From positions 1 to 22,455 of the forward strand of contig CAYSWA010000037.1 in NCBI GenBank assembly GCA_964434535.1: a DNA stretch of 22,455 bases, read 5' to 3'. Positions 1-7,291 of this stretch are shown piece after piece. Made by a program: the position numbers and the translations under genes. A model generated the notes under the pieces. That model made no database searches. It saw nothing but the letters and a program-made list of their open reading frames with translations, and was not told the origin of the DNA. Source of the DNA: SM23-32 sp964434535. GTDB taxonomy: Bacteria > Planctomycetota > Brocadiia > SM23-32. Position 1 is the stretch's first letter. Each line of letters starts with the position of its first letter.

Positions 1-2
1 TC

Positions 3-1964
3 AACGCGCGGTTCCTCGAGCGCGACTTCGCCCTGATGCGCGAGCTCGGGCTGAACACCATCGGCCTGTTCATCCCCTCCGGCGCGTTCTTCGACGGGCT
101 GGAGCCGGTCTGCGAGCGGTTCGGGCGGCTCTCGGCGGTCTTCGACGCGATGGGCCGGGCCGACATTCGGGCCGTCGTCTTCGCCTTCCGCGGCTACGGG
201 CGCGATGCCTGGTGCGCCGCCAACGGCGTCGACCCCGAGGCGGGATTCTGGCATCCGGCGGTCAACCCCCATGCCGAGCGGATGCAGGTCGAATCGGCGG
301 CGGCCGTGCGCCGGCCCTTCGCTGACCGGCCCGAGGTGCTCGGATGGGCCACGGGCGTGGGCCGGTTCTTCCGCTATGGGTTCAGCGCGCCGCCGGTCCG
401 CGAGGCCTGGGCCGAATGGCTGGAGCGCCGCTTCGGGGGCGATTTCGACCGCGCCCGCGAGCTGCTCGCCCTGGAGGACGGCGAGGACGCCTGGGGCGAG
501 GTGCGCATGCCGACCGAGATGGAGCCCTACTTCAACGAGGCGAATCCCCGCTCCTTCGAGTTCGCCGTCATGCAGCAGGTGCTCTGCCGTCGCTCGGCCG
601 ATCGCATCATCGCCGCGCTGCGGCCCGTGACGCCCGATCACCTGATGGTGGAGGCGATGGAGGGCTGCTGCTTCTCCAGCGGGCACCTGACCGCCGTCGT
701 GCCCGAGATGATGAGCGCCGACGCCCTCTGGCTCGAGTGCTACCACTGGGAGGGCCTGCGCAGCTACCACATGGGCGACGGGCCGCCGAAGTGGATGAAA
801 GAGCCCGTGGCCGAGAAGCCCGCGGTCGAGATCGTCAACGCCGCCGGCTACGTGCAGATGCTCGTGCGCTGGATGGAGCGCTCGGGCAAGCCGATCATCA
901 TCTGCCACGGCGTCGACATCGCCGAGCAGAAGCGCGGCGTCCGCTCCGAGGAGGATCAGGCGCTCCTGCTCGACCACTACAACGTCTTCGCTCGCGCCGC
1001 GGGCGCGCACGGCTCGAACTACTGGTGCTGGAGCGACGACGAGCAGTCGAAGACCTTCACCCGCCTCCAGGGCTTCGAGTACACGGTCGACACGCCGGCG
1101 GGTGAGAAGTCTTACCAGCAGTCGGGCGAGACGATGGGCATCGTGCGCTACGACGGCACGCCACGCCCGGTGGCCGGGCGGATCCGGGAGTTCTCCGGCC
1201 GCGTCGAAGGCGCGGCGCGCGTGGTCACGCCGCCGGAGGCGCTGGTCCTCTTTCCCTGTCCCATCTTCCAGGGCCTGCACCGCTATCGCTCGAACCTGAC
1301 CGGGTTCGCGCTCTTCACCTCGCTCGCGCGCGAGGGCATCCTGGCGCACGCGCTGATGAGCTCGGCCGGCGAGGAGGTGATCGGCCCGGAGGGCCTGGCG
1401 CCGTACCGCCTGGCGATCGTGGGCATGGCGCAGTACACGCGCGACCACCCGGAGGTGCCGGACCTGCTGTTGCGCTACGTCGAGGGCGGGGGCGCGCTGC
1501 TGCTGCCCCTCGGCCGCCCCGACGCACTCCAGGACCCCTACCTGAAGTGGCGGGCATCGCCCGCGCTGCTCCGCCTGTCCGGCTGCGAGGGGGCGGGCGA
1601 GCGGGAGCCGTGCGCCCGGCTGGACGGCATCGCCTCCGCCCACGAGGCGTTCGATCCCGCCGCGACCGCCTCGTGGGAGCTGGAGATGGACGAGGAGGCG
1701 TTGCTGACGCGCGTGGCGCCGGCGCAGGGGGCGCAGGTGCTCGTGCGGGCGGGCGAGACGCCGCTGCTCTACCGCCACCGGCTGGGGGAGGGGACGGTCT
1801 ACGTCTTCACCTGGAACCTGGACGTGCTGCTCTACCGGGGAGCGGAGATCGACTACCCGGGCGGCCACTGGGACTGGCTCTGGCGCGGCCTCGCCGCCGA
1901 GCTCGGCCTCTCGCGCGACCTGGCCAACCCGATGACGCGCCTGGTACGTGAGACGACGCTGTAG
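3..1964 (+). CDS. GH42-like beta-galactosidase family protein, 5' partial
   Basis: The reading frame is open from base 3 to the TAG at 1962, so the gene begins upstream of the window; the ATG at 36 lies inside a conserved segment (LMRELGLNTIGLF, a first barrel strand) and is not the true start. The first ~390 residues look like a clan-A TIM-barrel glycosidase. A 'VREAWAEWLERRFG' segment resembles the one in GH42 enzymes that precedes the substrate loop. The next ~130 residues look like the GH42 middle (class I glutamine-amidotransferase-like) domain, including 'YVEGGGALLLPLG'. The end, 'GEGTVYVFTWNLD', resembles the small C-terminal beta domain. Family knowledge suggests hydrolysis of beta-galactosides or related glycosides. 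I could not assign the two catalytic glutamates with certainty, so substrate is open and a GH5-like family is an alternative. The gene stops only 2-8 bases before a repeat element. Confidence 0.65.
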   Translation, partial: NARFLERDFALMRELGLNTIGLFIPSGAFFDGLEPVCERFGRLSAVFDAMGRADIRAVVFAFRGYGRDAWCAANGVDPEAGFWHPAVNPHAERMQVESAAAVRRPFADRPEVLGWATGVGRFFRYGFSAPPVREAWAEWLERRFGGDFDRARELLALEDGEDAWGEVRMPTEMEPYFNEANPRSFEFAVMQQVLCRRSADRIIAALRPVTPDHLMVEAMEGCCFSSGHLTAVVPEMMSADALWLECYHWEGLRSYHMGDGPPKWMKEPVAEKPAVEIVNAAGYVQMLVRWMERSGKPIIICHGVDIAEQKRGVRSEEDQALLLDHYNVFARAAGAHGSNYWCWSDDEQSKTFTRLQGFEYTVDTPAGEKSYQQSGETMGIVRYDGTPRPVAGRIREFSGRVEGAARVVTPPEALVLFPCPIFQGLHRYRSNLTGFALFTSLAREGILAHALMSSAGEEVIGPEGLAPYRLAIVGMAQYTRDHPEVPDLLLRYVEGGGALLLPLGRPDALQDPYLKWRASPALLRLSGCEGAGEREPCARLDGIASAHEAFDPAATASWELEMDEEALLTRVAPAQGAQVLVRAGETPLLYRHRLGEGTVYVFTWNLDVLLYRGAEIDYPGGHWDWLWRGLAAELGLSRDLANPMTRLVRETTL

Positions 1965-1965
1965 C

Positions 1966-2108
1966 GGTCCCTGACACTTGATTCTGGGAGTGTGGCATGG
2001 CCATCCTGGCCATGATTCACGGGCGGGCCTCTGGCCCAGAGGGCCCTCCGGCCCGGTGGGAAGCCCGTGCCACCGAACCGCGGCCCATAATCTCAAGTGT
2101 CACAGGCC
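1966..2108. repeat. Palindromic repeat element, copy A
   Basis: The element begins just after the stop codon of the GH42-like gene. Its edges carry a perfect 10-bp inverted repeat, TGACACTTGA (1972-1981) and TCAAGTGTCA (2093-2102). Inside are two nested hairpins: a CATGGCC/GGCCATG pair near 1996-2013, and CACGGGC (2019-2025) pairing with GCCCGTG (2063-2069). Between these hairpin arms is a ~25-bp GC-rich insertion (about 2026-2060) that copy B lacks. The interior is the reverse complement of copy B at 3013-3122. GTGGCACGGGCTTCCAGCCC-type palindromes are, to my knowledge, common dispersed repeats in planctomycete-like genomes. No transposase lies nearby. Confidence 0.85.
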
Positions 2109-2122
2109 AGTAGCGCCCCGAC

Positions 2123-2998
2123 TCACCCCTGGGCGAAGATGCCCGTCTCGCGCGGCTCCCAGCCGAGCGTGTCGCGGATGCCCGCTGTGTCCACCAGCGA
2201 GTCCATCTCCTGCGCCGGCACGCGCAGGGGCACGTGCGGGTAGAACCGCTCGACGATCTCGGGGATCGGCATCTGCAGGTAGGTGTCCGGCGCGGCGGGG
2301 AAGAGCTGGTGGTAGCCCGGCCCCTGCCGCTCCAGCACGGCGAGCACGAGCGAGGCGGCGTCGTTGTCGGTGATGTAGGAGAAGCCCTCGTCGAGGTTGC
2401 CGAAGACGCGCCCGCGGAAGCTGCGCCCGTGCCGGCGGTAGTAGCGGCGGTAGCGGTCGGTCATGATGAAGGGGAAGCGCACCGCCGTGCACGAGAGCTC
2501 CTCGTGGAGCCGGGCGTAGTAGCGCATCTGCGCCTCGCCGGCCTCCTTGCTCAGCGCGTAAGCGTTGCCCGGGCAGGGGGGCAGGTCGCCGTCGAGGGGC
2601 AGGTAGGGCAGGCAGCTCGGCTCGTCCTCGCCGTCGTCCTCGTGCGTGCGGCTGCCGGCGAAGGCCTGCACCGAACTGGAGAAGACGAGCCGCCGCACGC
2701 CGACCTCGCAGGCCGCCTGGAAGACGTTGGCGTCCATCGTCACGTTCTCGGCGTAGAGCTGCTGCGCGGGCAGGCCGACGTGGGCATGCGGGTGGTTGGC
2801 GAGGTGGACGACGGCCTCGCAGCCCTCGAGCAGGCGGTAGAGGCCGACCGGCTCCAGCAGGTCGGCCACCTCGAGCGGCACGGGCAGGTCGCGGTTGTAG
2901 GTGCGGTCGACCGCCCGGGCGTCGAGGCCGGCCTCGGCCAGCGCGCGGCAGACGGCCGAACCGAGCCGGCCGGCGCCGCCGGTCACGAGCACACGCAT
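2123..2998 (-). CDS. NAD(P)-dependent SDR-family epimerase/dehydratase
   Basis: A 291-residue extended short-chain dehydrogenase. The N-terminus MRVLVTGGAGRLGS carries the TGxxGxxG dinucleotide-binding motif (residues 6-13). A VVHLAN motif lies near 63-68, FSSS at 106-109 gives the catalytic serine, and Y147-xxx-K151 (YALSK) is the catalytic pair. These are standard for UDP-sugar epimerases and related NAD(P)-dependent sugar dehydratases; the exact substrate is not readable. I chose ATG 2998 because it sits right at the conserved beta-strand. An ATG at 3004 would add two residues. The frame stays open to 3085, but that upstream part runs through repeat copy B and is not protein-like. The gene stands alone between two inverted repeat elements, 15 bases after copy A and 8-15 bases from copy B. 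Confidence 0.88.
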   Translation of the reverse strand: MRVLVTGGAGRLGSAVCRALAEAGLDARAVDRTYNRDLPVPLEVADLLEPVGLYRLLEGCEAVVHLANHPHAHVGLPAQQLYAENVTMDANVFQAACEVGVRRLVFSSSVQAFAGSRTHEDDGEDEPSCLPYLPLDGDLPPCPGNAYALSKEAGEAQMRYYARLHEELSCTAVRFPFIMTDRYRRYYRRHGRSFRGRVFGNLDEGFSYITDNDAASLVLAVLERQGPGYHQLFPAAPDTYLQMPIPEIVERFYPHVPLRVPAQEMDSLVDTAGIRDTLGWEPRETGIFAQG

Positions 2999-3007
2999 GG
3001 ACATGTG

Positions 3008-3127
3008 GTCCCTGACACTTGAGATTATGGGCCGCGGTTCGGTGGCACGGGCTTCCAGCCCGTGAATCATGGCCCGGAGGGCCATGCCACACTAAGACGG
3101 CCACCGGTAGAATCAAAAGTCACAGGC
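3008..3127. repeat. Palindromic repeat element, copy B (inverted relative to copy A)
   Basis: The left edge GGTCCCTGACACTTGA and right edge TCAAAAGTCACAGGCC resemble the edges of copy A; the terminal inverted repeat here is 8 of 10 bases. The interior reads as the reverse complement of copy A and is shorter. It has two clean hairpins: CACGGGCT-tcc-AGCCCGTG (3046-3064) and CATGGCCC-gga-GGGCCATG (3068-3086). The element lies directly upstream of the SDR start codon, so it would sit in the leader of that gene if transcription begins outside it. Confidence 0.85.
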
Positions 3128-3354
3128 CAATGGCAACTCCACCTGAATGGGTCGCCCGCCGGATGGCGGGCAAGGGGCCATCGCATCGCCCACCATTCCA
3201 CCAGAGGCCCGGGCCGCCGTCAAGCGCAGTCGGCCGGCGTTCGGGCTTCAGTCCTCGCCTTGCTCGTCCTGCTCTTCCTTGCGCAGGGCGACGATGACGG
3301 GGCAGAGGGCCTGCTTGGTGATGCCTTCGTGCGCTGACCGAAATGGACCCGATC
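3128..3354. other. Non-coding stretch between SDR leader and FAD oxidoreductase
   Basis: No convincing complete gene. It contains a perfect 7-bp hairpin, GCCCGCC-ggat-GGCGGGC (3154-3171). On the minus strand, an open frame at 3248-3340 is described separately. I saw no transcription terminator with a T-tract and no RNA gene. Confidence 0.6.
3248..3340 (-). pseudogene. Possible C-terminal gene remnant
   Basis: About 30 codons read HEGITKQALCPVIVALRKEE and then an acidic tail up to a TGA at 3248-3250. The residue composition (I, V, K, E, Q mixed with few Arg/Pro runs) is unlike the Arg/Pro/Ala-rich shadow frames of this GC-rich DNA. It looks like the end of a real protein whose upstream part was replaced when the FAD oxidoreductase came to lie here. 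I do not recognise the parent family, and chance is a real alternative. Confidence 0.25.
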
Positions 3355-4665
3355 TCAGACGAGTTCCGCCCCCTGCGGCGCCTCGGCGAGCCAGACCCCC
3401 TGCCGGATGAGCGAGCGGCGCACCTCCCGCCCGTCCAGCTCCGCCGGCGCGCAGCCCCGCTCGGCGGCCATGGCCGCCGCCGTCCCGCAGGCCTGACCCA
3501 CGGTGCAGGCCGGCGGCATCACGCGCATCGACGAGTGGACGGCGTGGTCGACGCTGATCGGCCGGCCGCCGACCAGCAGGTTCTCGCAGTCGCCCGGCAC
3601 GAGGCAACCGTAAGGGATCTCGTACCATTCGCCCTCGGGCAGGTGGGCGTGCTCGGTGCCGCCGCCGGTCGGGCTGTGGATGTCGATGGGGTAATTGACG
3701 CGGGCGATCGCGTCGGGGAACTTGGAGGCTTTCTCGAAGTCCTCGCGCGTCAGGTAAGCGTGGCCCCGCACGCGGCGCGATTCCCGCACGCCGATCGTGG
3801 CGCCGATCGCGTGGAGGCGCGCCTGCTCGAAGCCCGGCACGTCGCGGCGCAGGAACTCCAGGTAGTCGGCCACCTGGCGGCGTCCCTCGACCTCGGCGTC
3901 GGAGAGCGCCAGCGTGTCGGTCGCGTCCCGCTCGGTGATGCGCGTGGTGTTGAAGTGGATGCGGTCGGGCTCGACCGTGCGGAACCAGAGCACGTCGTGG
4001 CGGGGGCAGCGCAGGCGCCCCTCGGCGCGCGCCCGGTCGTAGAGGGCGTTGATCGCCTGGCGGTCGGGCATGCGCTCGACGTCGACGCCGGCCACGTCGA
4101 AGGAGAGCGTCATCGGCTGGGCCTGCCCATCTTCCGGTCGGCCGAACTCGAAGGCGCAGCCGGCGCGGGCGGCCAGGTCGGCGTCGCCCGTGGCGTCCAC
4201 GTAGACCTTCGCGCGGTGGCCGCTGAGGCCGCCTTTGCCGAGCATCAGGACGCTGTCGATGCGGCGCCCGTCCATCAGCGGGCGGTCGAGCTGCACGTGG
4301 TAGAGCAGCTCGACGCCGGCCTCCAGGCAGAGCCGTTCGGCGGCGAGCTTGGCCGTCTCGTGGCAGAAGGTGCGCCCGTCGGCGGCGAGCCCGCCCATCC
4401 GGTCTATCAGGCGGCACCAGTCCTGGAAGACGCCCGAGTCCAGCGGGCGCCCGCCGACGCGGTTCGGCATGAAGGGGTTGACCAGCCCGGCGGTCGCCAT
4501 GCCGCCTGGGAAGCCGTACTGCTCGCAGAGCAGCGTCCCGGCGCCGAGCCGGGCGGCGGCGACGGCCGCGCCGATGCCGCCGGGCCCGCCCCCGACCACG
4601 ATCACGTCCATCTCGTGCAGCAGCGGTATGTCGGCCTCGGCCGGTCTGGTCAGCGTCTCGCCCAT
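3355..4665 (-). CDS. FAD-dependent oxidoreductase (FAD_oxidored family)
   Basis: A 436-residue protein. MDVIVVGGGPGGIGAA places the Rossmann GxGxxG motif at residues 25-30. VYVDATGDADLAARAG in the middle is the second conserved block of the FAD-dependent oxidoreductase family PF12831. The C-terminal part LLVGGRPISVDHAVHSSMR resembles the FAD-closing segment. Members occur widely in polysaccharide-degrading bacteria, usually with unknown substrate; some were named xanthan lyase by old annotation, which I do not adopt. The frame is open far upstream (to 5829), but the start at ATG 4665 is fixed by a GAGGAGAAG ribosome site just before it and by the position of the FAD motif. It lies 56 bases after the Gfo/Idh/MocA gene on the same strand, so the two are probably co-transcribed from the promoter at 5809-5836. 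Confidence 0.88.
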   Translation of the reverse strand: MGETLTRPAEADIPLLHEMDVIVVGGGPGGIGAAVAAARLGAGTLLCEQYGFPGGMATAGLVNPFMPNRVGGRPLDSGVFQDWCRLIDRMGGLAADGRTFCHETAKLAAERLCLEAGVELLYHVQLDRPLMDGRRIDSVLMLGKGGLSGHRAKVYVDATGDADLAARAGCAFEFGRPEDGQAQPMTLSFDVAGVDVERMPDRQAINALYDRARAEGRLRCPRHDVLWFRTVEPDRIHFNTTRITERDATDTLALSDAEVEGRRQVADYLEFLRRDVPGFEQARLHAIGATIGVRESRRVRGHAYLTREDFEKASKFPDAIARVNYPIDIHSPTGGGTEHAHLPEGEWYEIPYGCLVPGDCENLLVGGRPISVDHAVHSSMRVMPPACTVGQACGTAAAMAAERGCAPAELDGREVRRSLIRQGVWLAEAPQGAELV

Positions 4666-4721
4666 CGGGTCTTCTCCTCGGAGTATGTCCTCCCGCAGGA
4701 TAGCCCGCCCGGCGCGACCCG

Positions 4722-5765
4722 TCAATCGGCGAGGGCGGGGATGTCGGGGTGGACGACCTGCTCGGCGCGGGCCGATTCGAACGCCGCCTCGTAGACGGCC
4801 ATCAGGCGGCGCATCTCGGGCAGCTTCACCGCCGGCTCGGCCCGCCCGGCCAGCGCGTCGGCCACGTTCTCGTAGAAGCAGCGCCACCGGCCCGGCAGCG
4901 TCGGCACGGTCCGCTCCTCGTCGCCGCGCCTCAGGCGGCCGTAGTTCTGCTCGGGCTCGACGGCTGCGTCGATGTCGCCGGCGATCATCGCCGCCTCCTG
5001 GGGGTCGACGCCGCATTTGATGAAGGCGCCGTCGCGGCCGAGCGCGTGGAAGCGGGGCTTGGGGATGTGGTGCATGCCGCCGGCGTCGACGAGGGCGGTC
5101 TGGCCGCCCTCGAAGCCGATGACGGCCATCCCGTGGCTCTCCACGTCGTGGCCGGGGTAGTCGTGGTGCATGCGGCAGTAGACGGTTTCGATGCGGCCGG
5201 GGAAGACCTGGAGCGCCTGGTCGAGCATGTGGGCGCCGAGGTCGAAGAACCGCCCGCCGCCCATCCGGCGCCGCCCGCGCCAGCCCCCGGGCGGCCCCGG
5301 CCGCTGCCAGGCCATCTCGAGCCAGCGCAGCTCGCCCAGCTCGCCTTCCTTTAGCAGCCTGCGCAGCGTCAGGTAGTCGCCGTCCCAGCGGCGGTTGTGG
5401 AAGACGGTGAGCAGCACGCCGTTCCGCTCGGCGGCCTCGATCATGCGGTCGCACTCGGCGAGCGAGGTGCACATGACCTTGTCGGTGACCACGTGCTTGC
5501 CGGCGTCCATGGCGCGCACGGCGAGCTCGGCGTGGGTGCTGTGGGGCGTGGCGAGGACGACGAGGTCGACCTCGGGGTCGGCGAGCACCTCCTCCAGGCC
5601 GGCGTATGCCTTGCCGCGGCGTTCCCGGGCGATGCGCCGACGCGTCTCGGCGCTGCGCGAGGAGACGCCGTGCAGCGCAATGCCGCTCTCCAGGCCGATC
5701 AGGTAGCTGTGGAAGCACCTGCCGGCGAATCCGTAGCCGATCACGACCGCCTTCGGTTCGGTCAC
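4722..5765 (-). CDS. Gfo/Idh/MocA family oxidoreductase with DKV in place of EKP
   Basis: A 347-residue NAD(P)-dependent sugar oxidoreductase. The N-terminal Rossmann domain shows VVIGYGFAG (residues 7-15) and LATPHSTHAE (71-80). The usual EKP lysine motif is DKV (95-97), which keeps the lysine. FHNRRWDGDYLTL (122-134) and FDLGAHMLDQ (174-183), with the D-x-G-x-H catalytic pair, resemble the E. coli YdgJ-like branch. The start is GTG at 5765, supported by a perfect AAGGAGG six bases upstream. It is the first gene of a two-gene operon with the FAD oxidoreductase. The reaction is probably oxidation or reduction of a free or nucleotide sugar or inositol; substrate not determinable. Confidence 0.9.
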   Translation of the reverse strand: MTEPKAVVIGYGFAGRCFHSYLIGLESGIALHGVSSRSAETRRRIARERRGKAYAGLEEVLADPEVDLVVLATPHSTHAELAVRAMDAGKHVVTDKVMCTSLAECDRMIEAAERNGVLLTVFHNRRWDGDYLTLRRLLKEGELGELRWLEMAWQRPGPPGGWRGRRRMGGGRFFDLGAHMLDQALQVFPGRIETVYCRMHHDYPGHDVESHGMAVIGFEGGQTALVDAGGMHHIPKPRFHALGRDGAFIKCGVDPQEAAMIAGDIDAAVEPEQNYGRLRRGDEERTVPTLPGRWRCFYENVADALAGRAEPAVKLPEMRRLMAVYEAAFESARAEQVVHPDIPALAD

Positions 5766-5808
5766 GCTCTGCCTCCTTTACGGCTCGCTTGCCGTCCCCC
5801 GCGCCCGC

Positions 5809-5836
5809 ATTATAAGCGGAGCCATGCACCGGGCAA
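5809..5836 (-). promoter_or_regulatory. Sigma70-like promoter of the Gfo/FAD operon
   Basis: Read on the minus strand: TTGCCC (5831-5836), a 16-base spacer, then a perfect TATAAT (5809-5814). Transcription would start near 5803, giving a leader of about 38 bases before the GTG at 5765. An AT-rich hexamer is conspicuous in this GC-rich DNA. Confidence 0.6.
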
Positions 5837-5855
5837 CCCGAAGCGGAGCGGCGCC

Positions 5856-5996
5856 ATGCCGGCCAGCACGAACATGATCGACCTGCGCGGCGACACCGTC
5901 ACCGTCCCCACGCCGCCCATGCTCCGGTTCCTGGCCGCCGCCGGCCTCTACGCTCGGGAGCACCACCTGGAGCGCCTGGCCGAGGACCACGGGCGG
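5856..5996 (+). pseudogene. N-terminal remnant of a threonine aldolase-like gene
   Basis: From ATG 5874 the frame reads MIDLRGDTVTVPTPPMLR, which matches the highly conserved start of low-specificity L-threonine aldolases (MIDLRSDTVTxPTxxM). A further ~22 residues (to HHLERLAEDHG) look like a shortened version of the helix after it. Then similarity ends and the frame runs into the promoter and coding region of the next gene. The PLP lysine and all other catalytic parts are absent, so this is a truncated relic, not a working enzyme. A second in-frame ATG lies at 5856. Confidence 0.6.
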
Positions 5997-6022
5997 GCGC
6001 GAATCCGACGGCCCGCCCGCGC

Positions 6023-6050
6023 TTGCATTCTGCGCCCAGGCCGCCATAAT
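6023..6050 (+). promoter_or_regulatory. Sigma70-like promoter of the plus-strand Gfo gene
   Basis: TTGCAT (6023-6028), a 16-base spacer and CATAAT (6045-6050, five of six bases of the consensus). The start point near 6057 would give a leader of about 30 bases that includes the ribosome site before ATG 6088. Confidence 0.5.
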
Positions 6051-6087
6051 GCGTCCTTCTGCGCCAACCCCGGAACGGGAGCAAGCC

Positions 6088-7257
6088 ATGGACGAGTTGC
6101 GCTTCGGCATCATCGGCGTCGGCGGCATGGGCAGCCACCATGCCCGCCAGATCACGCAGGGCAACGTGCCCGGCGCCGCCCTGAGGGCGGTCTGCGACAT
6201 CCGGCCCGAGCGGCTCGAATGGGCCCGCAGGGAGCTCGGCTCGGACCTGGCCGGCTTCGAGTCGGCGGAGGAGATGATGGAAGAGGTGGGGCTCGACGCG
6301 GTCATCATCGCCACGCCCCACTACGACCACCCGCCCCTGGCGATCAGCGCCTTCGAGCGCGGCCTGCACGTGATGAGCGAGAAGCCGGCCGGCGTCTACA
6401 CCCGGCAAGTGCAGCAGATGAACGAGGCGGCCGAGGCCTCGGGCCGCCTCTTCGGCATCATGTTCCAGCAGCGGACCGAGCCGCTCTACCGCAAGCTGCG
6501 CGAGCTGATCTGCGAGGGCGAGCTGGGCGAGCTGCGGCGCATCGAGTGGACGATCACCTCGTGGTATCGCACGCAGTCCTACTACGACTCGGGCGGCTGG
6601 CGCGCCACCTGGGCGGGGGAGGGCGGCGGCGTGCTGATGAACCAGTGCCCCCACAACCTGGACCTCTGGCAGTGGATGTTCGGCCTGCCGGCGCGCGTGC
6701 GGGCCACCTGCTACTACGGCAAGCACCACCGGATCGAGGTCGAGGACGAGGTCTTCGCCACCATGCAGTACGACGGCGGCGCCGTCGGCACCTTCATCAC
6801 CAGCACGGGCGAGGCGCCGGGCACCAACCGGCTGGAGGTGATGGGCGACCGGGGCAAGGTCACGCTCGAAGGCGGCGGCATCACGTTCCTGCGCACCCGC
6901 CAGCCCGTCACCGAGCACCTGGCCACCTGCCCGGAGTCCTTCGCCGAGCCCGAGACGTGGCGCTGCGAGGTCCCGCACGACAGGCGCGCCGCCACGGGGC
7001 ACAACGAGATCCTGAAGGACTTCGTGCGGGCCGTCCGTGAGGGCAGCGAGCTGCTCGCGCCGGGCCTCGAGGGCATCAAGAGCCTGGAGCTGGCCAACGC
7101 GATGCTGCTCTCCTCCTGGGAGGGCGACCGCTGGGTCGAGCTGCCCGTGGACGCCGACCTCTACCACGAGCGGCTTCAGGAGCGGATCGAGACCAGCACA
7201 TTCGAGAAGCAGGCCGCCGAGGAGCGGCCGGCTCAGGACCTGAGCGACTCGTTCTGA
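6088..7257 (+). CDS. Gfo/Idh/MocA family oxidoreductase
   Basis: A 389-residue protein. FGIIGVGGMGSHHA gives the Rossmann motif (GVGGMG, residues 10-15), ATPHYDHPPLA follows at 75-85 and MSEKPAGVYT (96-105) contains EKP. GVLMNQCPHNLDLWQW (181-196) replaces the D-x-G-x-H pair by N-x-x-x-H-N, a feature of a known subfamily with this motif. The start at ATG 6088 follows CGGGAGC; the frame also contains an ATG at 6049, but that would add 13 non-conserved residues. Predicted cytoplasmic NAD(P)-dependent dehydrogenase acting on a sugar or polyol; substrate open. It is monocistronic and converges with the gene at 7292, only 34 bases separating the stops. Confidence 0.92.
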   Translation: MDELRFGIIGVGGMGSHHARQITQGNVPGAALRAVCDIRPERLEWARRELGSDLAGFESAEEMMEEVGLDAVIIATPHYDHPPLAISAFERGLHVMSEKPAGVYTRQVQQMNEAAEASGRLFGIMFQQRTEPLYRKLRELICEGELGELRRIEWTITSWYRTQSYYDSGGWRATWAGEGGGVLMNQCPHNLDLWQWMFGLPARVRATCYYGKHHRIEVEDEVFATMQYDGGAVGTFITSTGEAPGTNRLEVMGDRGKVTLEGGGITFLRTRQPVTEHLATCPESFAEPETWRCEVPHDRRAATGHNEILKDFVRAVREGSELLAPGLEGIKSLELANAMLLSSWEGDRWVELPVDADLYHERLQERIETSTFEKQAAEERPAQDLSDSF

Positions 7258-7291
7258 GCCCGACTCGGTCCCGCACACCCCTCCCGGCGCC

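Noticed and set aside
3355..5829. An 824-codon minus-strand open frame
   Set aside because: Only the part from ATG 4665 is protein-like; the upstream two-fifths is the Arg/Pro-rich shadow of the Gfo/Idh/MocA gene in another frame.
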